Source: Sellimonas sp963559135 (lineage in GTDB: Bacteria; Bacillota; Clostridia; Lachnospirales; Lachnospiraceae). Taken from it: DNA of 64,000 bases. Positions 1 through 8,260 of the stretch are shown here, piece by piece. Position 1 is the stretch's first letter. Each line of letters starts with the position of its first letter. The position numbers and the translations under genes were made by a program. The notes beneath the pieces are model-generated. The model saw only the letters and a program-made list of their open reading frames with translations, ran no database searches and had not been told where the DNA came from. The stretch covers positions 1 to 64,000 of the forward strand of contig CAUWJP010000003.1 of the NCBI GenBank assembly GCA_963559135.1, read 5' to 3'.

Positions 1-71
1 AATAGTGCTGTTGATGTCCTTTTATAAAATTTCCACGATATTTATATACAGTAACAGGATAGTATTTTTTT

Positions 72-427
72 TCAATTTTCTGCCCGTAGTATAGCACCAT
101 TGACTTGATCCTTCAAAATAATATCGCCAAACTGGATGAGTTCTTCCGGTGTCCGGTCAATTTTACCCAGAAGCCGGCTTTCGATAATTCCGGCCAGAGC
201 AACTACATAGAAATGAGTCAGCATCTCCACATCAACAAAAGAAAAATATTTTCAAAGTGATAGTAAAAGTTCTGACGTCGTATTTTGCAGAGTGTTGTCA
301 ACTCCGAAATGGTGATCCTATCCAGAGGCTTTTGTATCATCCGTGTCTTCAGGGCATCTGCCAGCTGGTGTTTGGCTTGTTCGGAGACGGAAAGATTCTC
401 TTTATTCATTTCTACACACTTACACAT
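72..427 (-). pseudogene. TetR/AcrR-family regulator, internally deleted
   Basis: The N-terminal part (from 427 down to about 218) encodes a TetR helix-turn-helix with the typical ISELTTLCKIRRQNFYYHF segment. That frame stops at 218-220. A different frame then picks up a TetR-like C-terminus (about 213 to 72, containing FYVVALAGIIESRLLGKI) and ends at a TGA at 72-74. About 70 residues of the usual ~180-residue protein are missing between the parts, so a frameshifting internal deletion is the simplest reading. The start could be 427 or the internal ATG at 409. The product would have no intact ligand pocket and is probably non-functional. Confidence 0.7.
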
Positions 428-652
428 TATGAATTATAGCAGTTCTTATCATAAAGATAAAACACCATATACAATTGTTTGTAATACATTTACTATCATT
501 TGAGGATAGATATAATTGATTTGAGTATTAGGTGTTGATAGTATCTGATTCTAGGCATTTACATATTTACATGATAAAATATCTATAAGAAACAATAGAA
601 CAAAAGCCTTGATTTGAGAAAGAGATTTACTGTATATGTGAAGTGTAAGTTT

Positions 653-994
653 ATGGCAAAATTGGAACAAATACTTTATGGAGATTTTGAACAATTACTT
701 CTTAAAATTGAAGATGGTATTTTGAATGGAAGCAGTTCTGCTTCATTGGAGGATTCAAGTGATTTTCAATGTGGAGACGCACGTTGCAGTATTCGTGTCT
801 TTGAACGGTACAGTTGGTCTGGAAATAATCGGGTAAGCATGAATGTAACTTTGTTTCAGGGAAACGATGGAAGAATTCATCTTTCTGCGATAACAGCAGG
901 AGGAAGCCAGGCTATATTCTTTAAAATGAATACTTTTGGAGAAGAGGCTTTCTTAGATAAGCTCATAGAGCTGATCCAAGAGGACTTATCATGA
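653..994 (+). CDS. DUF6054-like small protein
   Basis: This is a 113-residue acidic soluble protein with no signal peptide or membrane segment. The core (FEQLLLKIEDGILNGS, RCSIRVFERYSW, ITAGGSQAIFFK) matches what I recall of the DUF6054 family of Firmicutes, whose function is unknown to me. The ATG at 653 (MAKLEQ) is preferred over an upstream TTG at 614 because the family begins at MAK. The ribosome site is weak either way. It lies alone between the decayed TetR gene and the LacI gene, so context gives no function. Confidence 0.65.
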   Translation: MAKLEQILYGDFEQLLLKIEDGILNGSSSASLEDSSDFQCGDARCSIRVFERYSWSGNNRVSMNVTLFQGNDGRIHLSAITAGGSQAIFFKMNTFGEEAFLDKLIELIQEDLS

Positions 995-1070
995 ATACTG
1001 ACGGATGGGGATATAAAGTCTGAGATTTTTGCTTATATCGTAAGGGTGATAATATAAGGAGTGAACGGAA

Positions 1071-2099
1071 GTGGGAATTACGATTAAAGATATCGCGAGA
1101 GAGTGTGGAGTTTCGGTGGCAACGGTTTCTATGGCGTTGTCAGAAAAGCCTACACGCGTATCGGAGAAAACACGTTTGAAAGTACGGGAAGTCGCAAAAA
1201 AATATAATTATAGACCGAATAACGCAGCTGTAAGTCTTGCAAACAAAAAGAGTAGATTGATAGGAATTGTATTTAACGATTTGCGGAATACGCACATTTC
1301 TTCCTTGTTTATGGCCATTAACAGAGTATTGGAAAAGAATGGATATTCTCTTGTGTGTCATATTATTGAAGATGGTCAGAATATAAACCCGGATTTAGTC
1401 AGGGATATTGTGGCAGATAATATAGGGGCTTTGATATGGGCGAAGTCTTTGGAAATAGATATGAATGAGAATGCGCAGTTTGTAAAAGAGGCGCTCGATA
1501 ATCTTCAAATTCCGATTATAACTATGGATAAATACGATTTTACCTGCCGAGGTGTGGATGTGCTTTTTGATTATAAAAAAGGTGCTTATATAGCGGCAAA
1601 ACATTTAATCGAATGTGGTCACAGACGAATTGGCTGTGTGGCTGGAAAAGAAAATTTTTATGTTACACAGCAGCGGATTGAAGGGTATAGGAATGCGCTG
1701 GAAGAAAATGGAATTTGCTTTGATCCGGATTTGGTGTATTATGGTGATTATACAATGAAGAGTGGTTATGATGCATTCTCCTATATTATGGGGCAAAAGG
1801 TAACTGCTATTTTTTCTATGAATGATGAAATGGCATTTGGACTTTATCGTGCAGCCAGATTGTACGGAGTTTCAATTCCGGAGGATATTTCGATTATTGG
1901 ATTTGATAATGTGCCTTTTTCGGATGTGATGCAGGTTCCCCTTACAACGATTAGTGTTCCGGTTGAGGAAATGGGGAAATTCATGGGTGAAAAAGTTATT
2001 GAGATGCTTGATGATAGAGAACTTTATCAGAAAAGAGAAAAAGCATGTTATCTTCCCAAACTTCTTGTTCGGGCAAGCACGCGTTCGATAAGTGTATAA
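1071..2099 (+). CDS. LacI-family transcriptional regulator of the downstream sugar operon
   Basis: This 342-residue protein has full LacI/GalR architecture. The N-terminal HTH and hinge (residues ~3-60) include TIKDIARECGVSVATVSMAL and YRPNNAAVSLA. A periplasmic-binding-protein-like sugar domain follows (residues ~60-342; IGFDNVPFSDVMQVPLTT near the end). The start is GTG at 1071 behind AAGGAG. It lies just upstream of, and in line with, the transporter/GH3/GH31 operon, and probably represses it until a sugar binds. Three related operator-like sites with a central CG lie between this gene and the operon (2143-2156, 2164-2177, 2287-2300), which supports that role. The effector sugar cannot be read from the sequence. 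Confidence 0.9.
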   Translation: MGITIKDIARECGVSVATVSMALSEKPTRVSEKTRLKVREVAKKYNYRPNNAAVSLANKKSRLIGIVFNDLRNTHISSLFMAINRVLEKNGYSLVCHIIEDGQNINPDLVRDIVADNIGALIWAKSLEIDMNENAQFVKEALDNLQIPIITMDKYDFTCRGVDVLFDYKKGAYIAAKHLIECGHRRIGCVAGKENFYVTQQRIEGYRNALEENGICFDPDLVYYGDYTMKSGYDAFSYIMGQKVTAIFSMNDEMAFGLYRAARLYGVSIPEDISIIGFDNVPFSDVMQVPLTTISVPVEEMGKFMGEKVIEMLDDRELYQKREKACYLPKLLVRASTRSISV

Positions 2100-2139
2100 T
2101 TAATATACATAAAGAAAGTAAAAAAATAAAAAACATACA

Positions 2140-2180
2140 AATTTAAAACGCTTCAACAATTTGTTGAAGCGTTTTAAATT
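2140..2180. promoter_or_regulatory. Perfect 41-bp palindrome: paired LacI operators and/or lacI terminator
   Basis: A perfect 20-bp inverted repeat with one central base follows the LacI gene. Each arm holds a 14-bp site (2143-2156 TTAAAACGCTTCAA; 2164-2177 its inverse) that matches 12 of 14 bases of the site next to the operon start (2287-2300 TTAAAACGGTTTAA). The two centres lie 21 bp apart, about two helical turns. As RNA it would form a strong hairpin ending in a short U tract, so it may also end lacI transcription. Both roles are inferred. Confidence 0.6.
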
Positions 2181-2221
2181 ATGCAGAATATACGAAAATA
2201 TATATTGTTAAAAACGGAATA

Positions 2222-2250
2222 TTGATATTTATTACCATAAATGATATGAT
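2222..2250 (+). promoter_or_regulatory. Sigma-A-type promoter of the sugar ABC/GH3/GH31 operon
   Basis: A -35 TTGATA (2222-2227) and a -10 TATGAT (2245-2250) are separated by 17 bp. The predicted start near 2257 places the operator at 2287-2300 in the early transcribed region and the operator pair at 2143-2177 upstream. Confidence 0.65.
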
Positions 2251-2285
2251 TATTTTACGAAAAATGAAAAAGAAAAAATGCAACA

Positions 2286-2301
2286 GTTAAAACGGTTTAA
2301 C
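2286..2301. promoter_or_regulatory. LacI-type operator at the operon leader
   Basis: GTTAAAACGGTTTAAC is a near-perfect palindrome centred on CG, the hallmark of LacI-family operators. It ends one base before the AAGGAGG ribosome site, so bound repressor could block elongation or promoter clearance. It shares 12 of 14 core bases with both arms of the palindrome at 2140-2180. Confidence 0.65.
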
Positions 2302-2317
2302 TAAGGAGGGATATGAA

Positions 2318-3820
2318 TTGGATAAGGAAACAATTATCGAACTGAAAAATATTCGCAAAGAGTTTCCTGGGGTAGTAGCGTTAGATAATGTCAACATGAA
2401 GATTTGCACATCTGAAGTACATGCGTTGGTTGGTGAAAACGGAGCTGGAAAATCAACATTGATGAAAATTCTGTCTGGTACTTATTCTAATTATAAAGGT
2501 CAGATTTTGTACCATGGTGAGGAGATCCATATGAAATCTGAAAAAGATGCATTTAAATATGGAATCTCAATTGTGGCACAAGAACTTAATTATGTAGCGG
2601 AACTAAGTATTGCAGAAAATCTGTTCCTTGGAAGAGAACCTGTAAAAGGAGCAGTTTTTTTAAATAAAGCTGCGAGGCTTAACGAGACTAGAAGACTGTT
2701 GGAATATATGGGATTGGATTATGATCCAGAAGAAAAAATGGGCAATCTAAATGTAGCGCAGCGACAGATGATTGAAATTTTAAAATCATTATCTCGAGAC
2801 AGTAAAGTGATTATTCTTGATGAGCCTACTTCAGCGCTTACATCCAAAGAATCAGAAGTACTTTTTGCCAAAGTCAAGGAATTGAAGAAAAAAGGAATAG
2901 CATTTGTATTTATTTCTCACAGGTTAGAAGAAGTTTTTGAACTTTGCGACCAATATACAGTGCTCAGGGATGGAAAATGGATTAATTCAGGTCAGATATC
3001 TGATGTGGATACAGACCAGCTAATTGCAATGATGGTTGGAAGAGACATCCAGAATATTTATCCGAAACTGTTACCTCCTAAAGAAAAAGTACTTTTGGAA
3101 ATCAAAGATCTGGGACGGACAGATGTATTTTCGAATATATCTTTTTGCGTGAGGCAAGGTGAGATCCTGGGGTTAGCAGGAATGGTGGGAGCAGGACGAA
3201 GTGAAATAGTTGAAACACTTTTTGGAATGACAAAAGCGGATCAGGGCGAAATTCTGCTAGATGGGAAAAAGATAAAGATACGTTCGGTTAAGGATGCCAT
3301 ACGTAATGGCATAGCAATGGTAACCGAGGATAGGAGATATTATGGTTTTGTAGGAGTGAGGTCTGTAAAAGACAATATTATTCTACCTAATGGAGATCTT
3401 TTTTGCAGGAAAGGATTCTGGAATACGAAAAAAATCAAAAAGGATGTGAATGAAATCTGTTCTAGATTGTCCATAAAAACACCGGATATTGAAACACAAG
3501 TCGCTAATTTAAGTGGTGGAAATCAGCAGAAGGTAGTTCTTGCAAAATGGTTAGTCAGAAATATCAGACTTTTGATTTTGGATGAACCGACCAGAGGAAT
3601 TGATGTGGGAGCAAAGCAGGAAATCTATTCATTGATTACCGAATTTGCAAAGCAAGGATTAGCGATCATTCTTATTTCTTCGGATATGCCCGAAGTGCTT
3701 TCCATGAGCCATAGAGTAGGAGTGGTAAATGGAGGAAAGCTTCTTGGTATTTTGGAGAAAAATGAAATATCACAAAATAGAATCATGAAAATGATAGTGG
3801 AGGCAAAAGATGGTAAATAA
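2318..3820 (+). CDS. Sugar ABC transporter ATPase, RbsA/MglA type (double ABC)
   Basis: The 500 residues contain two fused ATP-binding cassettes. Domain 1 has a complete Walker A (GENGAGKST, residues 39-47) and Walker B ending in DE (168-169). Domain 2 has the GAGRS variant Walker A typical of RbsA/MglA/XylG and a good LSGGNQQK signature. This is the usual family length. Start is TTG at 2318, about 8 nt after AAGGAGG; the nearby ATG at 2313 is out of frame. It overlaps the permease gene by 11 nt, which implies translational coupling. It powers sugar import with the permease and lipoprotein that follow. The GH3 and GH31 genes downstream suggest a beta-gluco/alpha-xylo oligosaccharide or its monosaccharides as substrate, which is inference. 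Confidence 0.92.
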   Translation: MDKETIIELKNIRKEFPGVVALDNVNMKICTSEVHALVGENGAGKSTLMKILSGTYSNYKGQILYHGEEIHMKSEKDAFKYGISIVAQELNYVAELSIAENLFLGREPVKGAVFLNKAARLNETRRLLEYMGLDYDPEEKMGNLNVAQRQMIEILKSLSRDSKVIILDEPTSALTSKESEVLFAKVKELKKKGIAFVFISHRLEEVFELCDQYTVLRDGKWINSGQISDVDTDQLIAMMVGRDIQNIYPKLLPPKEKVLLEIKDLGRTDVFSNISFCVRQGEILGLAGMVGAGRSEIVETLFGMTKADQGEILLDGKKIKIRSVKDAIRNGIAMVTEDRRYYGFVGVRSVKDNIILPNGDLFCRKGFWNTKKIKKDVNEICSRLSIKTPDIETQVANLSGGNQQKVVLAKWLVRNIRLLILDEPTRGIDVGAKQEIYSLITEFAKQGLAIILISSDMPEVLSMSHRVGVVNGGKLLGILEKNEISQNRIMKMIVEAKDGK

Positions 3821-4769
3821 GAAAAAAGTAGTATCTTCCGGAGAACTTTATAGAAAATATGGAATTGTAATTATAATGATTATTCTGTTCATTATTTCAG
3901 CAGTAATCAATCACAATTTTTTGAAACCCCAGAATCTGATTAACATTCTTAAACAGATTTCGGTTGTTACGATTATAGCATGTGGAGAGACGATGCTGAT
4001 TGTTTCAGGAATGATCGATTTGTCGGCAGGATTTTTATGTACAACATCAGCGTGTATATCAGCCGGAATTCTTGCAGCAACAGGAAATATGCCACTGACC
4101 ATTCTGATAGGAATAGCAATCGGATGTTTATGTGGATGGGTAAATGGATTTCTGATTACACATTTTAAACTGCAGCCATTTATTGCGACACTTGCCATGA
4201 CATATGTTTTAAAAGGAATTGTTCAACTTTACACAAATGGCCAGACTATAGGAGGTGTAGACAAAGCAAGGAATTTGGGGCATGGAACAGTTTTAAATAT
4301 ACCTGTACCTGTCATAATTATGTTGGCGTCAGTAGTGGTAATTGCCATATTGATGAAAATGACAAGATTTGGAACGTATATTTACGCGATTGGTGGAAAT
4401 GAGCAGACGGCTATTGCATCCGGAATTAATACAAATCGTATTAAAAGGCTGATCTTTACATTAAGCGGTGCTCTTACCGGACTGGCAGGAGTTGTTTTGA
4501 TGGCAAGATTGATGGCAGGAATGCCTTCAGTTGGTGAAGGGTATGAATTTGATGCAATTACAGCAGTTATTGTGGGAGGTACAAGCTTCCTAGGAGGCAT
4601 CGGAACGGTAACAGGAGCTTTGATCGGGTCTATTATTGTGGGGTTGATTAATAACATATTGAATTTGCTTCATGTTTCCACACAATATCAGTTGATTGTG
4701 AAGGGAGTTTTAATTGCAGTAGCGGTAATTATTGATATTAAGACAAAGGAAAATAAAAAAAGTAAATAA
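3810..4769 (+). CDS. Sugar ABC transporter permease, RbsC type
   Basis: This 319-residue membrane protein has about nine hydrophobic segments and the family signature region near residues 215-285 (ALTGLAGVVLMARL, then AITAVIVGGTSFLGGIGTV). Its length is normal for RbsC/XylH-type permeases. The ATG lies inside the end of the ATPase gene (11-nt overlap). It should form the membrane channel with the preceding ATPase, receiving sugar from the lipoprotein encoded next. Nothing unusual was seen. Confidence 0.92.
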   Translation: MVNKKKVVSSGELYRKYGIVIIMIILFIISAVINHNFLKPQNLINILKQISVVTIIACGETMLIVSGMIDLSAGFLCTTSACISAGILAATGNMPLTILIGIAIGCLCGWVNGFLITHFKLQPFIATLAMTYVLKGIVQLYTNGQTIGGVDKARNLGHGTVLNIPVPVIIMLASVVVIAILMKMTRFGTYIYAIGGNEQTAIASGINTNRIKRLIFTLSGALTGLAGVVLMARLMAGMPSVGEGYEFDAITAVIVGGTSFLGGIGTVTGALIGSIIVGLINNILNLLHVSTQYQLIVKGVLIAVAVIIDIKTKENKKSK

Positions 4770-4795
4770 AACAAATAAAAAGGAGGAAAACAATA

Positions 4796-5767
4796 ATGAA
4801 AAGAAGAATGTTAGCAACATTAATGGGAGTTGTATTATCGATGTCGCTTCTGATTGGCTGTGGAACAGATGGAACAGAAAGTGGTGGAGAAACAACCAAA
4901 TCAGACGGAGAATATCTGGTTGGCTTTGCAAACAACAGCGATATGTATAACTACTGTGCAAAGTTTCGGTCTTATCTTAAAGAGGCTACGGAAGCTAAGG
5001 GGATTTCTATTACGGTAACAGATGCCGGAGGAGATACAAATGTGCAGAATGGACAGATTGATGATTTTATTGTACAAAATGTAGATGTTGTTTCTGCAAT
5101 CAGTAACGATCTGGATGGATCGGTTCCGGCTTTGGAAGCTGCACGATCGGCAGAACTTCCTTATGTTTCTTTTCTGACATCTGTATCTGGAGGAGATGAT
5201 TATGACGGATATATTTATGTAGGATCTCCTAACTACGATGCTGGTAAGGCTCAGGGAGAATATTTATGCGAAGCATTTCCGGAAGGTGCATCAGTCCTGT
5301 ACTTTACGGGTGCACCGAATGACCAGCAGTATATTGATCGGAAGCAGGGTCTGGAAGACGCTTTAAAGGAAAACTCTGCTATTAAAATACTTGATGAGTA
5401 TAATGTGGAAAATTCAAAAGATCTTGGAATGAGTACTACAGAAGACTGTCTGATGTCTTATGATAAAATCGATGCAATCATATGCCAGAATGATGATGCC
5501 GCTCTTGGTGTGATCGAAGCATTGAAGTCTGCTGGAAAAGTGGGCGATATTCAAGTACTTGGAGTAGATGGAAGTGACGATGCGCTTCAATCCATTTTGA
5601 ATGAAGAGATGACAATGACAGCTCTTCAGGATGCTAAGGCACAAGCTGAAGCAGGAGCGGATATTTTTGAACAACTGAAAAACGGAACGGATCCGGCAGA
5701 TATCGAAGACGTAAATATTCCGTTCAAAATTGTGACGAAAGATAATGTAAATGATTATATGGAATAA
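4796..5767 (+). CDS. Sugar-binding lipoprotein of the RbsB/XylF class
   Basis: The 323-residue protein has a lipoprotein signal peptide (lipobox LLIGC, Cys22) and a Gly/Thr/Ser linker. A type-I periplasmic-binding fold in normal order follows (VGFANNSDMYNY near the start; ICQNDDAALGVIEALKSAG in lobe 2). The ATG follows AAAAAGGAGG. It captures the extracellular sugar and delivers it to the 3810-4769 permease. As the last transporter gene it is followed by a stem-loop (5784-5827) before the glycosidase genes, which would favour higher SBP mRNA. The specific ligand is unknown. Confidence 0.9.
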   Translation: MKRRMLATLMGVVLSMSLLIGCGTDGTESGGETTKSDGEYLVGFANNSDMYNYCAKFRSYLKEATEAKGISITVTDAGGDTNVQNGQIDDFIVQNVDVVSAISNDLDGSVPALEAARSAELPYVSFLTSVSGGDDYDGYIYVGSPNYDAGKAQGEYLCEAFPEGASVLYFTGAPNDQQYIDRKQGLEDALKENSAIKILDEYNVENSKDLGMSTTEDCLMSYDKIDAIICQNDDAALGVIEALKSAGKVGDIQVLGVDGSDDALQSILNEEMTMTALQDAKAQAEAGADIFEQLKNGTDPADIEDVNIPFKIVTKDNVNDYME

Positions 5768-5783
5768 AAGCTAAGAGGTCAAT

Positions 5784-5827
5784 AATCCCCCTTGTTCTGT
5801 TTCTTGACAAGCAAAACAGGGGGGATT
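5784..5827 (+). other. Intercistronic stem-loop after the binding-protein gene
   Basis: The arms at 5784-5796 and 5815-5827 pair with one G-U wobble around a ~18-nt loop. No U tract follows, so it is more likely an mRNA-stabilising or processing hairpin than a full terminator. It sits just upstream of the GH3 ribosome site. Confidence 0.55.
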
Positions 5828-5844
5828 TGGTGAAAGGAACTTAT

Positions 5845-8247
5845 ATGGAGAAGTATAAAAACAGGGAACTCCCGGTATCAGAACGAGTAGATGATTTGAT
5901 GAGTAGAATGACTTTTGAAGAAAAGATAGATCAAATAACCTGCTTAGTAACAATCACAGATACTATACCGGATTTTTCAGAGTATATTCCAAACGGGATA
6001 GGAAATGTGGGCGCATTTACAGTAGCGGATTCGGTAGAACCTATAATTGAATATGCAAAACAACTGCAAGAATATCTGGTGTACCATACACGTCTGGGGA
6101 TTCCGGCATTGATACATTGTGAGGCGAGTGCAGGAGCACAATTTACAGAAGCGGATGTGTTCCCAAGTGCGATAGCTCAGGCATCCACTTTCAACATTGA
6201 TGCTATTGAGAAAATGGCTGATATTATTGGAAAGCAGATGAGGAATGTTGGATTTCATCAGGCACTTTCTCCTGTCGTTGATATTACGAGAGATCCAAGA
6301 TGGGGGCGTATGACGGAGACTTACGGAGAAGATGCAGCACTTACCTCTGCGATGGCATCAGCCTTCGTACGTGGGATACAAGGGAAGAGTCTGAAAGATG
6401 GAGTACTTGCAACAGCAAAACATTTCGCTGGACATGGAATTACGGAAGGCGGGCTGAATATGGGACGAAATATGGTTTCAGAAAGAGATATGCTTGAAAT
6501 ACATTGTAAACCGTTTCAATGTGCCATTACAGAAGCTGGACTAAAAAGTGTAATGAATTCTTATTGCAGTGTAAATGGGGAACCGGTTGTGGGCTCAAAA
6601 AAAATGTTGACTGATATTTTGAGAGGAGAATTAGGCTTCAGAGGATTTGTAGTGTCGGATTATCTTTCTGTTGACCGTTTAGTTGATCCGTTTGCAGTAG
6701 CAGATAGTTATGAGAAAGCAGGAGTGAAAGCATTGATGGCTGGTCTGGATGTTGAATATCCGAGACCAAAAGGCTTTGGCTACCATATGAAAAAAGAGGT
6801 GGATGCAGGAAATGTTTCAATGGATGTGATAGACCGTGCAGTAAAACGGGTATTGACTCAGAAATTTGAATTGGGTCTTTTTGAAAATCCTTTCCCGAAT
6901 GAGGAGAATTTGAAACGACATCTGCATATGAAAACAACTGAGGAGTTAAACGAGAAAATTGCAGAAGAAAGCTTCACTTTGCTGAAAAATAAAAACAGAT
7001 TGCTCCCACTTCAACGAAATATTTCAAAAATAGCAGTGATAGGTCCTCATGCAAATAGTATTCGTAGCCTGTTTGGGACATTTTCATATCCGGCAGTTCT
7101 GGATATGACCATGTCGAGAGAAGAGGATGGACAAGAATTTGAAGAACCAGGTTTAATTATCTATGATATTGAACAGGAATATACCGGAAAGATTCGGGAG
7201 GTATCGCCCCGCGTGAATCAGAAGATTCAAAGGGAATTCCCAGGCTCGCGTACACTTTATGCAGCTGTAAAGGAGTATCTGCCGGAAACAGAGGTTGTAT
7301 ACGCCAAAGGAATAAACTGTTCCGGTGATGATGTAGGTGGAATGGAAGAAGCACTGCGCGTAGCAGCGGATGCAGACGTAATTCTTCTGACACTTGGCGG
7401 AAAAAATGGATGGGGCGATACTTCAACTGCGGGAGAAGGTGTGGATTCCACTAATATTGATCTTCCGGGAAGGCAAGAAGAATTTGCCAGAAGGGTATAT
7501 GAACTTCATAAAAAAACGGTTGTTCTTCATTATGACGGAAGACCGATTTCAAATGAATATGTGGTGTCTCATTTTGATGCTGTGTTGGAAGTATGGCAGC
7601 CGGGAGAACGGGGAAGCCAGGCACTGTGTAAAGTGTTATTTGGAGAGATATCTCCATCGGGGCATCTTCCGGTAACAGTTGCGAGAAATGCGGGTCAAAT
7701 ACCAGTATATTATGGACTTCCTCGGGGAAGTGGCTACGTATCAGCTGGACATACCGGGATGATACGAAATAAAAATGGTTATATCAATGATACGGCAGAG
7801 CCATTGTTTTACTTTGGACATGGTCTTAGTTATACGGATTTTACATATTCGGGATTAGAGATCTGTATTAGGGAAGAGAATCCAGATCCAGTGATAGATA
7901 TTTCTTTCTGTGTTAAGAATACAGGAGAATATGATGGAACTGCGGTTCCACAATTATATTTTTCTGACCAAATTGCATCGATGGTAAGACCAACAAAGGA
8001 ACTTGCCGGGTTTGTAAGGGTGAATTTGAGAAAAGGAGAAGAAAAGAAAGTCGTATTCCACTTACGTGAATCACAGTTCGCTTTTCTTGACGAGGATATG
8101 CAATGGAAAGTGGAAGAAGGGACTATGGATATTTTACTGGGTTCATCTTCTGAGAAAATTGAACTATCAGGAGCTTTGTATATTCCGGAAAGTCGGATTA
8201 TAGATGGAAAAACAAGAGGATTTTATGCGCAGGCAGAAATATATTAG
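5845..8247 (+). CDS. GH3 beta-glycosidase (beta-glucosidase/beta-xylosidase)
   Basis: The 800-residue cytoplasmic enzyme lacks a signal peptide. Its GH3 N-domain carries RDPRWGR (~149-155), KHFAGHG (192-197) and the SDY motif with predicted nucleophile Asp272. The (alpha/beta)6 domain and a C-terminal fibronectin-III-like domain (PQLYFSD onward) complete the usual BglX-like length. The ATG at 5845 behind AAAGGA is preferred over an upstream in-frame TTG at 5827. It probably removes non-reducing beta-linked glucose or xylose from imported oligosaccharides and works with the adjacent GH31 enzyme; alternation of alpha-xylosidase and beta-glucosidase is the standard route for xyloglucan oligosaccharides. 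The exact sugar specificity cannot be read from sequence alone. Confidence 0.9.
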   Translation: MEKYKNRELPVSERVDDLMSRMTFEEKIDQITCLVTITDTIPDFSEYIPNGIGNVGAFTVADSVEPIIEYAKQLQEYLVYHTRLGIPALIHCEASAGAQFTEADVFPSAIAQASTFNIDAIEKMADIIGKQMRNVGFHQALSPVVDITRDPRWGRMTETYGEDAALTSAMASAFVRGIQGKSLKDGVLATAKHFAGHGITEGGLNMGRNMVSERDMLEIHCKPFQCAITEAGLKSVMNSYCSVNGEPVVGSKKMLTDILRGELGFRGFVVSDYLSVDRLVDPFAVADSYEKAGVKALMAGLDVEYPRPKGFGYHMKKEVDAGNVSMDVIDRAVKRVLTQKFELGLFENPFPNEENLKRHLHMKTTEELNEKIAEESFTLLKNKNRLLPLQRNISKIAVIGPHANSIRSLFGTFSYPAVLDMTMSREEDGQEFEEPGLIIYDIEQEYTGKIREVSPRVNQKIQREFPGSRTLYAAVKEYLPETEVVYAKGINCSGDDVGGMEEALRVAADADVILLTLGGKNGWGDTSTAGEGVDSTNIDLPGRQEEFARRVYELHKKTVVLHYDGRPISNEYVVSHFDAVLEVWQPGERGSQALCKVLFGEISPSGHLPVTVARNAGQIPVYYGLPRGSGYVSAGHTGMIRNKNGYINDTAEPLFYFGHGLSYTDFTYSGLEICIREENPDPVIDISFCVKNTGEYDGTAVPQLYFSDQIASMVRPTKELAGFVRVNLRKGEEKKVVFHLRESQFAFLDEDMQWKVEEGTMDILLGSSSEKIELSGALYIPESRIIDGKTRGFYAQAEIY

Positions 8248-8260
8248 AAAGGTATAGAAA

